A stretch of 64,000 nucleotides of DNA from contig NZ_JAIQYZ010000005.1 of NCBI RefSeq assembly GCF_020164495.1, forward strand, positions 1-64,000, in the 5' to 3' direction. Origin of the DNA: Psychroflexus lacisalsi (GTDB lineage: Bacteria; Bacteroidota; Bacteroidia; Flavobacteriales; Flavobacteriaceae). Shown one piece after another: positions 15,385-25,411 of this stretch (the first letter of the stretch is position 1; the number at the start of each line of letters is the position of its first letter). The position numbers and the translations under genes are program-made. The notes beneath the pieces are model-generated. The model did not search any database, was not told the origin of the DNA, and saw only the letters and a program-made list of their open reading frames with translations.

Positions 15385-17214
15385 ATGTCAACACAACTCA
15401 AACTATCATTTCTGCTGATGGCTTTCCTTTTCATAGGAATCTCCTGTCAGAAACCCACCAAAAAAGAAGATGTCAATGAAAAATTGACCTCCTGGCTAGA
15501 TGAAAAACACGAAGAATCCCTTCAGAAAAGCCCTCTAAGATTAATGGCTTTAGGAAGAAAAGACCGTTATGACGACATTGACGACATGAGTCTTCAAGCT
15601 TTGGAAGATGAAGCAAAGTGGATGCAGGAAAGTGTAAATGAACTTGAAGCAGAATTCAACTACGATGAGCTTGATCAACAAGGCAAACTATCTTACGATT
15701 TGTGGATGTATCAAAATGACATGAAACAAAAAGAGGTGAAATATGCTCCTATGGAATATGTCTTTGACCAAATGACGTCTATTCATACCCGCCTTCCCAA
15801 TATGTTGATCAACTTTCATAAAGTAGACAGCCTTCAAGACATGAAGGCTTACATCAGCCGAGTGGAAAAAATGGGGAGAGCTTCAGAACAATTATTGACA
15901 AGAGCAAAATCCCAAGCCGAGAATAATATTCTACCTCCACGATTTGCTTTAGAAATTGTTCAAAAACAATCTAGGTCTCTCATAGAAGGACACCCATTTG
16001 ATGATAGTGAAAAAGCTTCAGCCATCTTTCAAGACATGACCAAAAAAATAGAAGCATTAGTTGAAGACGAATTAGTTTCAGAAGAAAAGGCTGAAGAACT
16101 CAAAGAATCTTCAAGACAAAGCTTACTAAAAGTCTTCAAGCCTGCTTACGAAAATCTAATCGCCTGGACCGAAAAAGAACTTCCCAATACAGAGGAAAAA
16201 CCATCAGGAGTAAGTCGTCATGAGAATGGTGCAGAGTATTATGATTATAAATTAAGTGCTTCCACCACTACCAACCTCACCGCCGATGAAATTCATAATA
16301 TCGGTCTCGAAGAAGTGAAACGCATCCAGGAAGAGATGAAAGCTATCAAAGCCGAAGTGGGTTTTGATGGCGATCTGCAAGCATTTTTCAAATTTATAAA
16401 TGAAGATGAACAGTTTTATTTTCCCAATACAGACGAGGGTCGTCAGGCTTATCTCGATCTAGCTACCAAATACATTGACGAAATCACCGAAAAACTTCCG
16501 GACTATTTTGGCATCTTACCAAAAGCGGATTTAGAGGTAAAACGTGTAGAAGCCTTTAGAGAGCAAGATGGCGCACCTCAGCATTATATGGCAGGAACTC
16601 CAGATGGATCCAGACCGGGGACCTATTATGTCCACCTGTCCGACATGACTTCCATGCCAAAATCAACTTTGGAAGGTGTAGCTTATCACGAGGGAAACCC
16701 TGGTCATCACATGCAGATTTCTATCGCTCAGGAACTAGAAGATATCCCAAAATTTAGAACGCAAGGCGGCTACAATGCTTATGTAGAAGGCTGGGCACTG
16801 TACTCTGAAAAACTCGCCAAAGAAATGGGACAATACGAAAATCCTTATTACGATTTTGGACGTTTAGTCAACGAAATCTGGAGAGCAATTCGTCTTGTCG
16901 TTGACACAGGATTACACTCCAAAGGATGGACCGAAGCAAACGCTATAAAATATTTTAGTGAAAATTCATCCGTTTCCAAAGGGGCTATCCAGGCAGAAGT
17001 GAGACGCTACATGGTCATTCCTGGTCAAGCCACTGGCTATAAAATTGGTATGCTCAAGATTGGTGAACTAAGACAAAAAGCAGAACAGGAACTCGGTGAA
17101 AATTTCAACATCAAAGAATTTCATGACTTAATTCTTGGTAGTGGAGCTTTACCATTAAATTATCTGGAACAGCAAGTGGATTCCTGGATAGAGCAAAATA
17201 AAGGAAACGCTTAA
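15385..17214 (+). CDS. DUF885-family lipoprotein, putative zinc peptidase
   Basis: A 609-residue protein with a lipoprotein signal (FIGISC, Cys about residue 21). It matches DUF885 over its length. The metal-site block AYHEGNPGHHMQ lies at about residues 433-444, the aromatic YVEGWALYSEKLA block follows at about 465, and RYMVIPGQATGYKIG at about 545. DUF885 proteins have a gluzincin-like fold and are thought to be carboxypeptidases; activity is inferred. The cell location is periplasm or surface. It has its own terminator and is flanked upstream by the pseudogene region. Confidence 0.85.
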   Translation: MSTQLKLSFLLMAFLFIGISCQKPTKKEDVNEKLTSWLDEKHEESLQKSPLRLMALGRKDRYDDIDDMSLQALEDEAKWMQESVNELEAEFNYDELDQQGKLSYDLWMYQNDMKQKEVKYAPMEYVFDQMTSIHTRLPNMLINFHKVDSLQDMKAYISRVEKMGRASEQLLTRAKSQAENNILPPRFALEIVQKQSRSLIEGHPFDDSEKASAIFQDMTKKIEALVEDELVSEEKAEELKESSRQSLLKVFKPAYENLIAWTEKELPNTEEKPSGVSRHENGAEYYDYKLSASTTTNLTADEIHNIGLEEVKRIQEEMKAIKAEVGFDGDLQAFFKFINEDEQFYFPNTDEGRQAYLDLATKYIDEITEKLPDYFGILPKADLEVKRVEAFREQDGAPQHYMAGTPDGSRPGTYYVHLSDMTSMPKSTLEGVAYHEGNPGHHMQISIAQELEDIPKFRTQGGYNAYVEGWALYSEKLAKEMGQYENPYYDFGRLVNEIWRAIRLVVDTGLHSKGWTEANAIKYFSENSSVSKGAIQAEVRRYMVIPGQATGYKIGMLKIGELRQKAEQELGENFNIKEFHDLILGSGALPLNYLEQQVDSWIEQNKGNA

Positions 17215-17240
17215 AATCTTGTTTTGAAAATTGAAAACGT

Positions 17241-17273
17241 AAAAGCGCAACTTATCGAGTTGCGCTTTTTTTA
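17241..17273 (+). terminator. Terminator between convergent genes
   Basis: AAAAGCGCAACT, a TATCG loop and AGTTGCGCTTTTTTT. The T-run follows on the plus strand and an A-run precedes it, so it can serve both the DUF885 gene and the convergent phosphoesterase gene that ends at 17271. Confidence 0.9.
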
Positions 17274-18497
17274 TACTTCAGAAGCAGATTTACGCTTTAG
17301 CTTGATCACGGTAATTTCTGGCCATATACCTACCCTTCCAGGATATGCCAAATACCCAAAACCACGGTTCACATTGATGAAACGCTTTGCATTTTTGTAT
17401 AAACCAGCCCATTGGTCATAACGGTATTGTACCGGACTCCACTTGAACCAGCCTGGGATTTCAATCCCAAATTGCATCCCATGCGTGTGTCCACTTAAAG
17501 TCAGTTGAACATCTTTTTCATGCGTTTTGATCACCTCATCCCAATGAGAAGGATCATGACTCATCAGGATTTTAAAATCCTTGGGGTCTACACCATCAGC
17601 AGCTTTATCAAAATCACCGGCTCTTTTAAAACCTCCCTTCCCCCAATTTTCAACACCTATTAATTTGAGTTTACTTTCTCCACGCTTTATTTCTCTATTT
17701 TCATTTCTTAACAAATCCCAGCCCATCTCAGCATGAATATTCAAGAGAGCTTCAAAATTTTCCTGTTTCTTATCTTTACTATCAAAATCATAATAATCCC
17801 CATAATCATGATTCCCCAAAATGGAGAACACGCCGTCTTTAGCCTTCAACTTCTTAAAAACCGAAGTCCAGGGTGTCATTTCATCCGCCAAATTATTGAC
17901 CAAATCTCCCGTAAACAAAATCGCATCTGAGTTTTGCTCATTCACTAGATTTATCGCATATTCTATTTTTTTAGTATTATCGAAACTCCCGCTATGGATA
18001 TCGCTTAGTTGCGTAATTTGGTAACCATCAAAAGCTTCAGGAAGGTTGTCGAATTCCAGTTCGTAAGACAAAACTTTAAAATTATACTTTCCTTTATACA
18101 TCCCGTATAGCAGGGACAGGAAAGGAATCGCGCCCAAACCAAGCGCGATAGTACTGATGAATTTCCGCCGTGAAGGCAAATGATCAGGGGAAGAGGTGGA
18201 CAATTTCCGGTAAATAAAAATAGAGCCCCTTACTATATCTTCACCAAACATCCACAAAATCACGCTCAGCTTAAGTGCCATAATACTCAGAAAAAAACCA
18301 ATCATATAGGCGCGAAACCCTGTCAAAGATCCGTGAGGACTTGGCTGGTAGAAAGAGTAAAACAGCAATCCCAAAACAACTACCGTTACCCCCACATATA
18401 CAGAAAGGCTCCACCAAAATTTGAAAAGCGTCCTAAACGCCTGGAAAGCATAGACTTCCAATGCCAACAAAATGACAATTGTAATGATCCACCGCAT
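17271..18497 (-). CDS. Membrane-anchored metallophosphoesterase
   Basis: A 408-residue protein. The N-terminal 140 residues carry three to four membrane segments. The C-terminal 270 residues are a calcineurin-like phosphoesterase with all metal-site motifs: QLSDIHSG (about residue 163), GDLVN (about 197), GNHDYGD (about 228), SHDP (about 317) and GHTHGMQFG (about 338). The domain order matches YkuE/YaeI-type enzymes, which act on phospholipid-like or nucleotide phosphoesters; the substrate here is unknown. A TAtaTTTG box (complement at 18509-18516) sits immediately upstream, giving a very short leader. Confidence 0.85.
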   Translation of the reverse strand: MRWIITIVILLALEVYAFQAFRTLFKFWWSLSVYVGVTVVVLGLLFYSFYQPSPHGSLTGFRAYMIGFFLSIMALKLSVILWMFGEDIVRGSIFIYRKLSTSSPDHLPSRRKFISTIALGLGAIPFLSLLYGMYKGKYNFKVLSYELEFDNLPEAFDGYQITQLSDIHSGSFDNTKKIEYAINLVNEQNSDAILFTGDLVNNLADEMTPWTSVFKKLKAKDGVFSILGNHDYGDYYDFDSKDKKQENFEALLNIHAEMGWDLLRNENREIKRGESKLKLIGVENWGKGGFKRAGDFDKAADGVDPKDFKILMSHDPSHWDEVIKTHEKDVQLTLSGHTHGMQFGIEIPGWFKWSPVQYRYDQWAGLYKNAKRFINVNRGFGYLAYPGRVGIWPEITVIKLKRKSASEV

Positions 18498-18542
18498 CTT
18501 TTTTTGTGCAAATATATCTCTGACAAAAGCTTAAGCACCTGA

Positions 18543-19209
18543 TTTATATAAAGTTTTAGAAGATTTTATTCTGAATTTAATCCTGCTAGATTTCAAGTGT
18601 TGAAGACCACTAAAACTTAGTCTAAACTTAATGCAGGTATCTGCCTCCGTTTTCCACTGAAGGAGACAATGAAGATTCGTGATTTAAATAAAAATGAATC
18701 CCTTGTGTCCTCTGTGGCTCTATGGTAAAATCACACTAGTTTTTCCTCCTAACAAATTCAAAATAAACCATCCCTTAAGATGTCAGGGCTACGCCCCTAA
18801 TCTTTAAAGAATCAGTTCAATAAAAATAAGCTAATGAGCCAGTGTGCAGAACCATTGAATCTTTATGATTAAAAGTATCGTATAATCAAAGGGGCAGAGC
18901 CCCAAAATCTTCGTAATAAAAAGACATACAATATAATAGAAGGGGCAGAGCCCTGAAATAATTCACCGCAAAGACACAAATCCCACTTGTAATAAATTTT
19001 ATTATTCCTTTTTAGAGTGCAACTTGTTCAAGTTAGAGCGGAGTCGAGAACCAGATTTATTTTAGCTTTAGTTAATCCTAAGCACCTGTCGAAGGACACA
19101 AAGGAAATCAAAGGGGGCACAGCGCCCCGAAATCTTCGTAAACAAACCTCAACTTCCATTTGGGCTAAGCCATAATTTCAGTTAAATTTACATTCAACAA
19201 AACAGACTT
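18543..19209. repeat. Repeat-rich intergenic region with GGGGC palindromes
   Basis: No gene is seen in 667 bp. It contains a family of short G+C-rich palindromes in A+T-rich DNA: GGGCTACGCCC (18787), GGGGCAGAGCCCC (18891), GGGGCAGAGCCC (18942) and GGGGGCACAGCGCCCC (19113). Two copies are followed by a shared tail (AAATCTTCGTAA). Scraps such as CACCGCAAAGACACAAA also occur. There is no T-run after the palindromes, so these look like dispersed repeats rather than terminators. Confidence 0.7.
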
Positions 19210-22032
19210 ATGGCTTCCAAAAAACGACTTTTCTTAGTAGACGCATACGCAATGATATTCCGCGGGTATTACGCCCTCATCAAAAATCCAAGAATCAATT
19301 CCAAAGGCCAGGATACCTCAGCCATCATGGGATTTATGAATTCATTGTTTGATGTCATCAAACGTGAAAACCCAGACCATCTGGCGGTTTGTTTCGATAA
19401 AGACGGCAGCAAGGAACGCAAGGAAATGTATGAGGAGTATAAAGCCAATAGAGACGAAACGCCCACAGTCATCAAAGAATCTATTCCTATTATTCAGAAC
19501 ATTCTTCACGCTATGGAAATTCCAGTCGTTGAGATTTCCGGTATGGAAGCCGATGATATTATAGGAACTCTAGCTAAACAAGCAGAGAAGCAAAACTATG
19601 AAGTTCATATGGTAACCCCGGATAAAGACTTTGCACAGTTAGTGTCAGAAAATATATTTATGCAACGCCCTGCACGAATGGGTAACGGTGTTGAGAAATG
19701 GGGTATTCCCGAAGTTCAAAAGAAGTTTGGAGTGGAACGCCCCGAACAGGTTATTGACTTTTTAGGAATGATGGGAGATTCAGCCGATAATATCCCTGGG
19801 CTTCCTGGAGTTGGCGAAAAAACGGCTAAAAAATTCCTGCAACAATTTGGATCCATGGAAGCCCTCTTGGACAATACCGGCCAGCTGAAGGGTAAAATGA
19901 AAGAGAAAGTCGAAGACAACGCAGAGCTAGGTCGCTTGTCTAAAAAGCTAGCTACCATCTTTACCGATTGTGATGTCACCTTCGATGAAGAGAAATATGA
20001 GGTCTCCCCTCCTGATGTGGAGAAAGTGCTGGAGATTTTCAAAGACCTAGAGTTCCGAAGGTTGACTGAGCAGTTCGTCAAAATGTACAACAAAGGCGAA
20101 GCTGCTACAGAAGAACCTTCTTCCAAAACGGCTTCTTCCAAAACCGCAGGTGCTGGTCAGTTCTCCTTGTTTGGCAACGACACCGATGCTTCCAATGTTG
20201 ATCCTTCCGATTTTGACGGTTATAAAACTTTAAAAAATACCGATCACCATTACCAATATGTAAAAGGAAACATGTCTGTAAAGTTATTTATGGACAAACT
20301 CATGAAACAAACTTCGGTGTGTTTTGATACTGAAACTACCAGCCTGAAAACACTGGATGCAGAATTGGTGGGAATAGCATTTTCCTGGGAAGCACACAAA
20401 GGCTATTATGTCGCTTTCCCCGAAGATCCAGAGAAAGCTCAGGAGTTGGTTGAAGTCCTTAGACCTTTCTTTGAATCTGAGGAGATCGAAAAAATTGGTC
20501 AGAATTTAAAGTATGATATCAAAGTCTTAGCTAATTATAAGTTGAAAGTCAAAGGACCTCTGTTTGATACCATGCTGGCGCATTACATCATCAATCCAGA
20601 CATGCGTCACAATATGAATATTCTGGCGGAAACTTACCTCAACTACTCCCCACAACCTATTGAAGATCTCATTGGCAAAGGAAAAAACCAAAAGTCGATG
20701 CGAAGCGTTGATCTCGAAGACCAAACCCAATATGCGGTAGAAGATGCCGATATCACCTTTCAGCTGAAAACCTTTTTTGACAAAGAATTGAAAGAAGCCT
20801 CCAATGAGCCGTTATTCAAAGACATGGAAATTCCATTACTTCGTGTATTGGCTGCCATGGAACTAGAAGGCATCAATCTGGATAAATCGGCTTTAGAAAA
20901 CATTTCAGAAAAGCTGAATGAAGATATCGAGCGCCTGGAAAAATCAGTCTATGAGGAAGCAGAGGAAGAATTCAATATCGGGTCTCCAAAACAATTAGGA
21001 GAAATTTTATTTGGAAAATTGGAAATTGCAAAAAAGCCCAAGAAAACCAAGTCTGGACAATATTCCACCGCAGAAGATGTCTTGTCTGACTATAAGAAAG
21101 ACCATAAAATCGTAAGAGAAGTACTGGAGTGGAGACAGCTCTCTAAATTAAAGAGCACCTATGTGGATGCTTTGCCAAAGCAAATTCATCCAAGAACCAA
21201 ACGGGTTCATACCGAATTTATGCAAACCGTTGCGGCTACTGGTCGCCTAAGCTCCAATAATCCCAACCTGCAAAATATCCCCATACGAACCGAGCGCGGA
21301 CGTGAAGTAAGAAAGGCGTTTGTGCCTAAGGACGAAAATTATGTCCTTCTTGCTGCCGATTACTCCCAGATAGAGCTTAGAATTATCGCGTCTTTAAGTC
21401 AGGAAGAAACCATGATCAATGCCTTTAAAAATGGAGAAGACATTCACGCTTCTACCGCAGCTAAAGTGTTTGATGTAGATATCAAAGACGTGACACGGGA
21501 ACAACGAAGCAACGCCAAAACCGTTAATTTTGGGATCATCTATGGTGTTTCTGCGTTTGGCTTGAGCAATCAAACCGACTTGAATAGGACAGAATCCAAA
21601 GAGCTGATAGAAACCTACTACAAAACCTATCCAAAACTCAGGGATTATATCGACGATCAGGTAGAATTTGCAAAGGAACATGGCTACGTAAAAACAGTAA
21701 TGGGCAGACGTCGATACCTTAAAGACATCAATGCCAAAAATAATGTAGTACGCAGTGCAGCCGAACGAAATGCGGTAAATGCTCCCGTACAGGGAAGTGC
21801 TGCCGACATCATTAAGGTCGCCATGATTAATATTTATGAGGCCATGGAAGAGAAAAACTATAAGTCCAAAATGCTCCTTCAGGTGCATGATGAATTGATT
21901 TTTGATGCACACAAAGACGAACTGGAAGAGCTAAAAGCTTTGGTAAACGACAAAATGGAACACGCTTTTAAACTTGATGTTCCACTAGATGTCGATATGG
22001 GAACAGGCCAAAACTGGCTGGAGGCGCATTAA
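19210..22032 (+). CDS. polA: DNA polymerase I
   Basis: A 940-residue enzyme of usual length. The 5'-nuclease domain (about 1-300) shows GMEADDIIGTLA and GDSADNIPGLPGVGEKTA. The 3'-5' exonuclease domain (about 345-540) keeps its acidic residues (FDTETTSL, NLKYDI, YAVEDAD), so proofreading is likely active. The polymerase domain has motif A (AADYSQIELR), motif B (RSNAKTVNFGIIYG) and motif C (QVHDELIFD). It fills gaps and removes RNA primers in replication and repair. It is a single-gene unit with a bidirectional terminator towards leuS. Confidence 0.97.
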   Translation: MASKKRLFLVDAYAMIFRGYYALIKNPRINSKGQDTSAIMGFMNSLFDVIKRENPDHLAVCFDKDGSKERKEMYEEYKANRDETPTVIKESIPIIQNILHAMEIPVVEISGMEADDIIGTLAKQAEKQNYEVHMVTPDKDFAQLVSENIFMQRPARMGNGVEKWGIPEVQKKFGVERPEQVIDFLGMMGDSADNIPGLPGVGEKTAKKFLQQFGSMEALLDNTGQLKGKMKEKVEDNAELGRLSKKLATIFTDCDVTFDEEKYEVSPPDVEKVLEIFKDLEFRRLTEQFVKMYNKGEAATEEPSSKTASSKTAGAGQFSLFGNDTDASNVDPSDFDGYKTLKNTDHHYQYVKGNMSVKLFMDKLMKQTSVCFDTETTSLKTLDAELVGIAFSWEAHKGYYVAFPEDPEKAQELVEVLRPFFESEEIEKIGQNLKYDIKVLANYKLKVKGPLFDTMLAHYIINPDMRHNMNILAETYLNYSPQPIEDLIGKGKNQKSMRSVDLEDQTQYAVEDADITFQLKTFFDKELKEASNEPLFKDMEIPLLRVLAAMELEGINLDKSALENISEKLNEDIERLEKSVYEEAEEEFNIGSPKQLGEILFGKLEIAKKPKKTKSGQYSTAEDVLSDYKKDHKIVREVLEWRQLSKLKSTYVDALPKQIHPRTKRVHTEFMQTVAATGRLSSNNPNLQNIPIRTERGREVRKAFVPKDENYVLLAADYSQIELRIIASLSQEETMINAFKNGEDIHASTAAKVFDVDIKDVTREQRSNAKTVNFGIIYGVSAFGLSNQTDLNRTESKELIETYYKTYPKLRDYIDDQVEFAKEHGYVKTVMGRRRYLKDINAKNNVVRSAAERNAVNAPVQGSAADIIKVAMINIYEAMEEKNYKSKMLLQVHDELIFDAHKDELEELKALVNDKMEHAFKLDVPLDVDMGTGQNWLEAH

Positions 22033-22068
22033 AATATTAAAGCCTTGTCATTTTAAATTTATAGATAT

Positions 22069-22107
22069 AAAAACAAAACTCCCGAAATATCGGGAGTTTT
22101 GTTTTTA
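22069..22107. terminator. Bidirectional terminator between polA and leuS
   Basis: AAAACAAAACTCCCGA, an AATA loop and the complementary TCGGGAGTTTTGTTTT form a long symmetrical stem with A-run and T-run on either side. It sits between convergent stops at 22032 and 22123. Confidence 0.92.
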
Positions 22108-22122
22108 GAATAAGGTTCATCG

Positions 22123-25089
22123 TTAACCCACAATATTCACAATCTTACCGGGAACGATGATTACCTTTTTAGGGGTTCTGCCATCCAGTTGTTTTTGGGT
22201 GCGTTCATCTGCCATGACGATCTCTTCTAATTTGTCTTTGCTCAAATCTAAGGACAGGTCCATGGTAAACCTCATCTTCCCATTAAAAGATATGGGATAG
22301 GTTTTGGAATCCTCCTTGAGGTACTTTTCATCAAAAAGAGGATACTGTACTTCAGAAATACTTCCGGAATGTCCTAAGCGCTCCCACAATTCTTCAGCGA
22401 TATGCGGCGCGTAGGGAGAAATTAATACGGCTAATGGTTCCAAGATTTCTCTTGAATTACACTTTTGCTGAGACAACTCATTCACGCAAATCATAAAAGT
22501 GGATACCGAAGTATTAAAGCTAAAGTCTTCGATATCCTGAGTTACCTTTTTGATCGTTTTATGTAGAGTTTTTAAGGCCTCTTTGGATGCTGGTTCTTCA
22601 GAAACTGAAAACTGATCTCCATCGTGGTATAATTTCCAAAGTTTTTTCAGGAAGTTATGCACTCCAGAAAGCCCGGCAGTATTCCAAGGCTTGGCCTGTT
22701 CCAGTGGACCCAGGAACATTTCATAAAGCCTTAAGCTGTCGGCTCCATATTCCTCACACACATCATCCGGATTGACCACGTTGAATTTGGACTTGGACAT
22801 TTTTTCGACTTCGCGACCCACGGTAAATTTCCCCAACTCATTAGTGATAAAGTGGGCATCTTTAAATTTTGGTTTTATGTTTTTTAAACTTTCTATATCT
22901 AACTGATTAGAAGCATTGACTACTGAAACATCAACATGCAACGGTGAAAAATGAGAAGATTGAGTTTTAGATGACTTCAATTGAACGCCATCCAATATCT
23001 TGTAGATTTGATTAGCAACAGATTCGCTATAATTGATCAACATTTCTTCATTACGTATGGATTCGTCAATAATAGATTTAGAAACAAATACTGTTTTAAA
23101 ATTCTCACCTTCTACATTATAATTCCACCTATAAACAAAAGCACTCTCCCCTAAAATCATCCCCTGGTTGATCAATTTTTTAAAAGGTTCATTCACAGGT
23201 AGGACTCCTTTGTCGTTCAGGAATTTGGTCCAGAACCGCGAGTATAGCAAGTGACCAGTCGCGTGTTCGCTACCTCCGATATATAAGTCAACGCTGTTCC
23301 AATACTCCAAAGCTTTTTCTGAAGCAATATGTTGGTCGCGGTTGTTTTGTTCTTCCATATAGCGAAACAAATACCAGGAGCTTCCCGCCCAGCCTGGCAT
23401 GGTGTTAAGTTCTAATGGGAAAACAGTTTTGTGGTCGGTCTTGTCATTAGAAACTACCTTATTACTTTTAGTATCCCAAGCCCAGTCGTTAGCTCTTCCT
23501 AATGGTGGAGCACCATCTTCAGTAGGTAAGTATTTTTCCACTTCTGGTAATTCTAAGGGAAGGTGTTTTTCATCGATCATTTTAGGAAGTCCGTTGACGT
23601 AATACACAGGAAACGGTTCGCCCCAATAGCGTTGTCTGGAAAAGACGGCGTCTCTTAATCTGTAGTTGACTTTCTTCTCCCCTTGCCCTAGTTTTTGCAA
23701 AGCCTCGATAGCTTTAGGAATAGCTTCCAAAACACCTAAGCCATTCAGGAAGTCAGAGTTAGCGATTTTAGTCGCATTGGTCTTGTCGGCGTAGGCTTCT
23801 TGAGAAATATCAATGCCATCAAACACGTTTGGAATTGAGATGCCAAAGTGATTGGCAAAATCGTGATCTCGTTGATCACCACAAGGGACGGCCATGACAG
23901 CTCCAGTTCCATAACCCGCCAAGACATAATCGCCAATCCAAATCGGTAGTGGCTCTTTAGTCAATGGATGCTCAGCATAAGCTCCTGTGAATGCACCGGT
24001 GATAGTTTTGACATCGGCCATACGTTCGCGTTCGCTTCGCTTGGCCGCTGCTTTTATATAAACTTCTACTTCTTCTTTCTGCTCGGGAGTCGTGATTTGA
24101 GTCACCAAATCGTGTTCTGGCGCCAGTACCATAAAGGAAACACCGTAAATGGTGTCGGGTCTTGTAGTGAAAGCTTCAATTAAAGATTTTGAATTCTTAA
24201 TATTGAATTTAAGCTGTGCTCCTACCGATTTTCCGATCCAGTTTTTCTGAGTTTCTTTAAGGCTTTCGCTCCAATCTAAATTATCTAATCCTGAAAGCAG
24301 ACGTTCAGCAAAAGCTGAAATACGCATGCTCCACTGTTTCATTTTTTTGCGGGTCACAGGATGGCCGCCACGTTCTGAAACTCCGTTCACAATTTCATCA
24401 TTAGCCAACACAGTCCCTAGTGCCGGACACCAGTTCACTTCGGTTTCGGCGAGGTAAGTGAGTCGGTAGTTGAGTAAAATTTCTTCTTTTTGTTCTTCTG
24501 AAAACGCTGACCATTCGCTAGCAGAAAAAGCAGGCGTATCTTCATCACAAACGGCATCGATTTTTGAATTGCCTTGGTTTTCAAAAATGGAAATTAATTC
24601 TGAAATGGCTTTGGATTTCTGTACATCAGCGTCATACCAACTTTCAAACAACTGAATAAAAATCCATTGTGTCCATTTGTAATACTTAGGATCGCTAGTG
24701 CGCACTTCCCGACTCCAATCGAATGAAAATCCGATTTTATCGAGTTGCTCACGATAGCGTTTAATATTGGTTTCAGTGGTTTTAGCGGGATGCTGACCAG
24801 TTTGAATCGCATACTGCTCGGCTGGCAAACCAAAAGAATCGTAACCCTGCGGATGCAAAACGTTGAAACCTTTATGACGCTTGAATCTCGCGTAGATATC
24901 ACTGGCAATATAACCGAGTGGATGCCCAACGTGGAGTCCCGCACCAGATGGATAAGGAAACATGTCCAACACATAAAACGGCGGCTTTGGCTCTCCTTCA
25001 AAATCTTGTGGTTGCTTAGCCCTAAAGGTTTGATGCTCTGCCCAATACTTCTGCCATTTCTGCTCTATTGCTTTATAATCGTACGCCAT
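22123..25089 (-). CDS. leuS: Leucyl-tRNA synthetase
   Basis: A 988-residue class I synthetase that charges tRNA-Leu. The HIGH-type motif is HVGHP within PYPSGAGLHVGHPLGY (about residues 45-60), and the KMSKS motif is near residue 765. The CP1 editing domain has TTRPDTIYG. The C-terminal anticodon-binding domain ends in VPGKIVNIV. It is longer than the common 860-880 residues. Extra sequence lies near residues 155-200 and 670-740; the latter interrupts the catalytic region before KMSKS and is markedly A+T-rich. A TAgtTTTG promoter box lies upstream. Confidence 0.97.
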   Translation of the reverse strand: MAYDYKAIEQKWQKYWAEHQTFRAKQPQDFEGEPKPPFYVLDMFPYPSGAGLHVGHPLGYIASDIYARFKRHKGFNVLHPQGYDSFGLPAEQYAIQTGQHPAKTTETNIKRYREQLDKIGFSFDWSREVRTSDPKYYKWTQWIFIQLFESWYDADVQKSKAISELISIFENQGNSKIDAVCDEDTPAFSASEWSAFSEEQKEEILLNYRLTYLAETEVNWCPALGTVLANDEIVNGVSERGGHPVTRKKMKQWSMRISAFAERLLSGLDNLDWSESLKETQKNWIGKSVGAQLKFNIKNSKSLIEAFTTRPDTIYGVSFMVLAPEHDLVTQITTPEQKEEVEVYIKAAAKRSERERMADVKTITGAFTGAYAEHPLTKEPLPIWIGDYVLAGYGTGAVMAVPCGDQRDHDFANHFGISIPNVFDGIDISQEAYADKTNATKIANSDFLNGLGVLEAIPKAIEALQKLGQGEKKVNYRLRDAVFSRQRYWGEPFPVYYVNGLPKMIDEKHLPLELPEVEKYLPTEDGAPPLGRANDWAWDTKSNKVVSNDKTDHKTVFPLELNTMPGWAGSSWYLFRYMEEQNNRDQHIASEKALEYWNSVDLYIGGSEHATGHLLYSRFWTKFLNDKGVLPVNEPFKKLINQGMILGESAFVYRWNYNVEGENFKTVFVSKSIIDESIRNEEMLINYSESVANQIYKILDGVQLKSSKTQSSHFSPLHVDVSVVNASNQLDIESLKNIKPKFKDAHFITNELGKFTVGREVEKMSKSKFNVVNPDDVCEEYGADSLRLYEMFLGPLEQAKPWNTAGLSGVHNFLKKLWKLYHDGDQFSVSEEPASKEALKTLHKTIKKVTQDIEDFSFNTSVSTFMICVNELSQQKCNSREILEPLAVLISPYAPHIAEELWERLGHSGSISEVQYPLFDEKYLKEDSKTYPISFNGKMRFTMDLSLDLSKDKLEEIVMADERTQKQLDGRTPKKVIIVPGKIVNIVG

Positions 25090-25114
25090 AATAAGTCTGC
25101 TTATTTACAAGTCG

Positions 25115-25122
25115 CAAAACTA
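25115..25122 (-). promoter_or_regulatory. Candidate leuS promoter, -7 box TAgtTTTG
   Basis: On the minus strand TAGTTTTG matches the Bacteroidota -7 consensus TAnnTTTG. It places the start of transcription about 20 bp upstream of the leuS ATG. No clear -33 TTTG is seen at the right distance. Confidence 0.5.
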
Positions 25123-25411
25123 ATATATATGACATTAACTCCTAGCCGAGAGAGGAATTTAAATTGCTGATGTGGTGACTTTTGATTGGTGGTAGGAAAA
25201 ATTGATTCAGCTCATTAGTCATGTGTCTTGAGTCAAATGTGCTTACCTAAATATCGTTGACTGTTTTAATGTATGATTCGACATTAAGTTTACATTATTC
25301 GGCATTTTAAGGTTATAGCTGAAGAAATGCAATTTCATTCTGATTAGAATTTAAGGTGAATGTAACGGTATTTGATATTAATTTATACTTTTAGCTTCAA
25401 ATCTATATGAA
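25123..25411. other. Intergenic region between divergent leuS and the serine hydrolase gene
   Basis: About 290 bp without a reading frame, RNA or strong hairpin. It contains the upstream regions of both genes. TAtacTTTTAG near 25385 could be a weak -7 element for the plus-strand gene. Confidence 0.4.

Noticed and set aside
18787..19128. GGGGC palindromes as transcription terminators
   Set aside because: None is followed by a T-run, and several occur in a row without genes between them.
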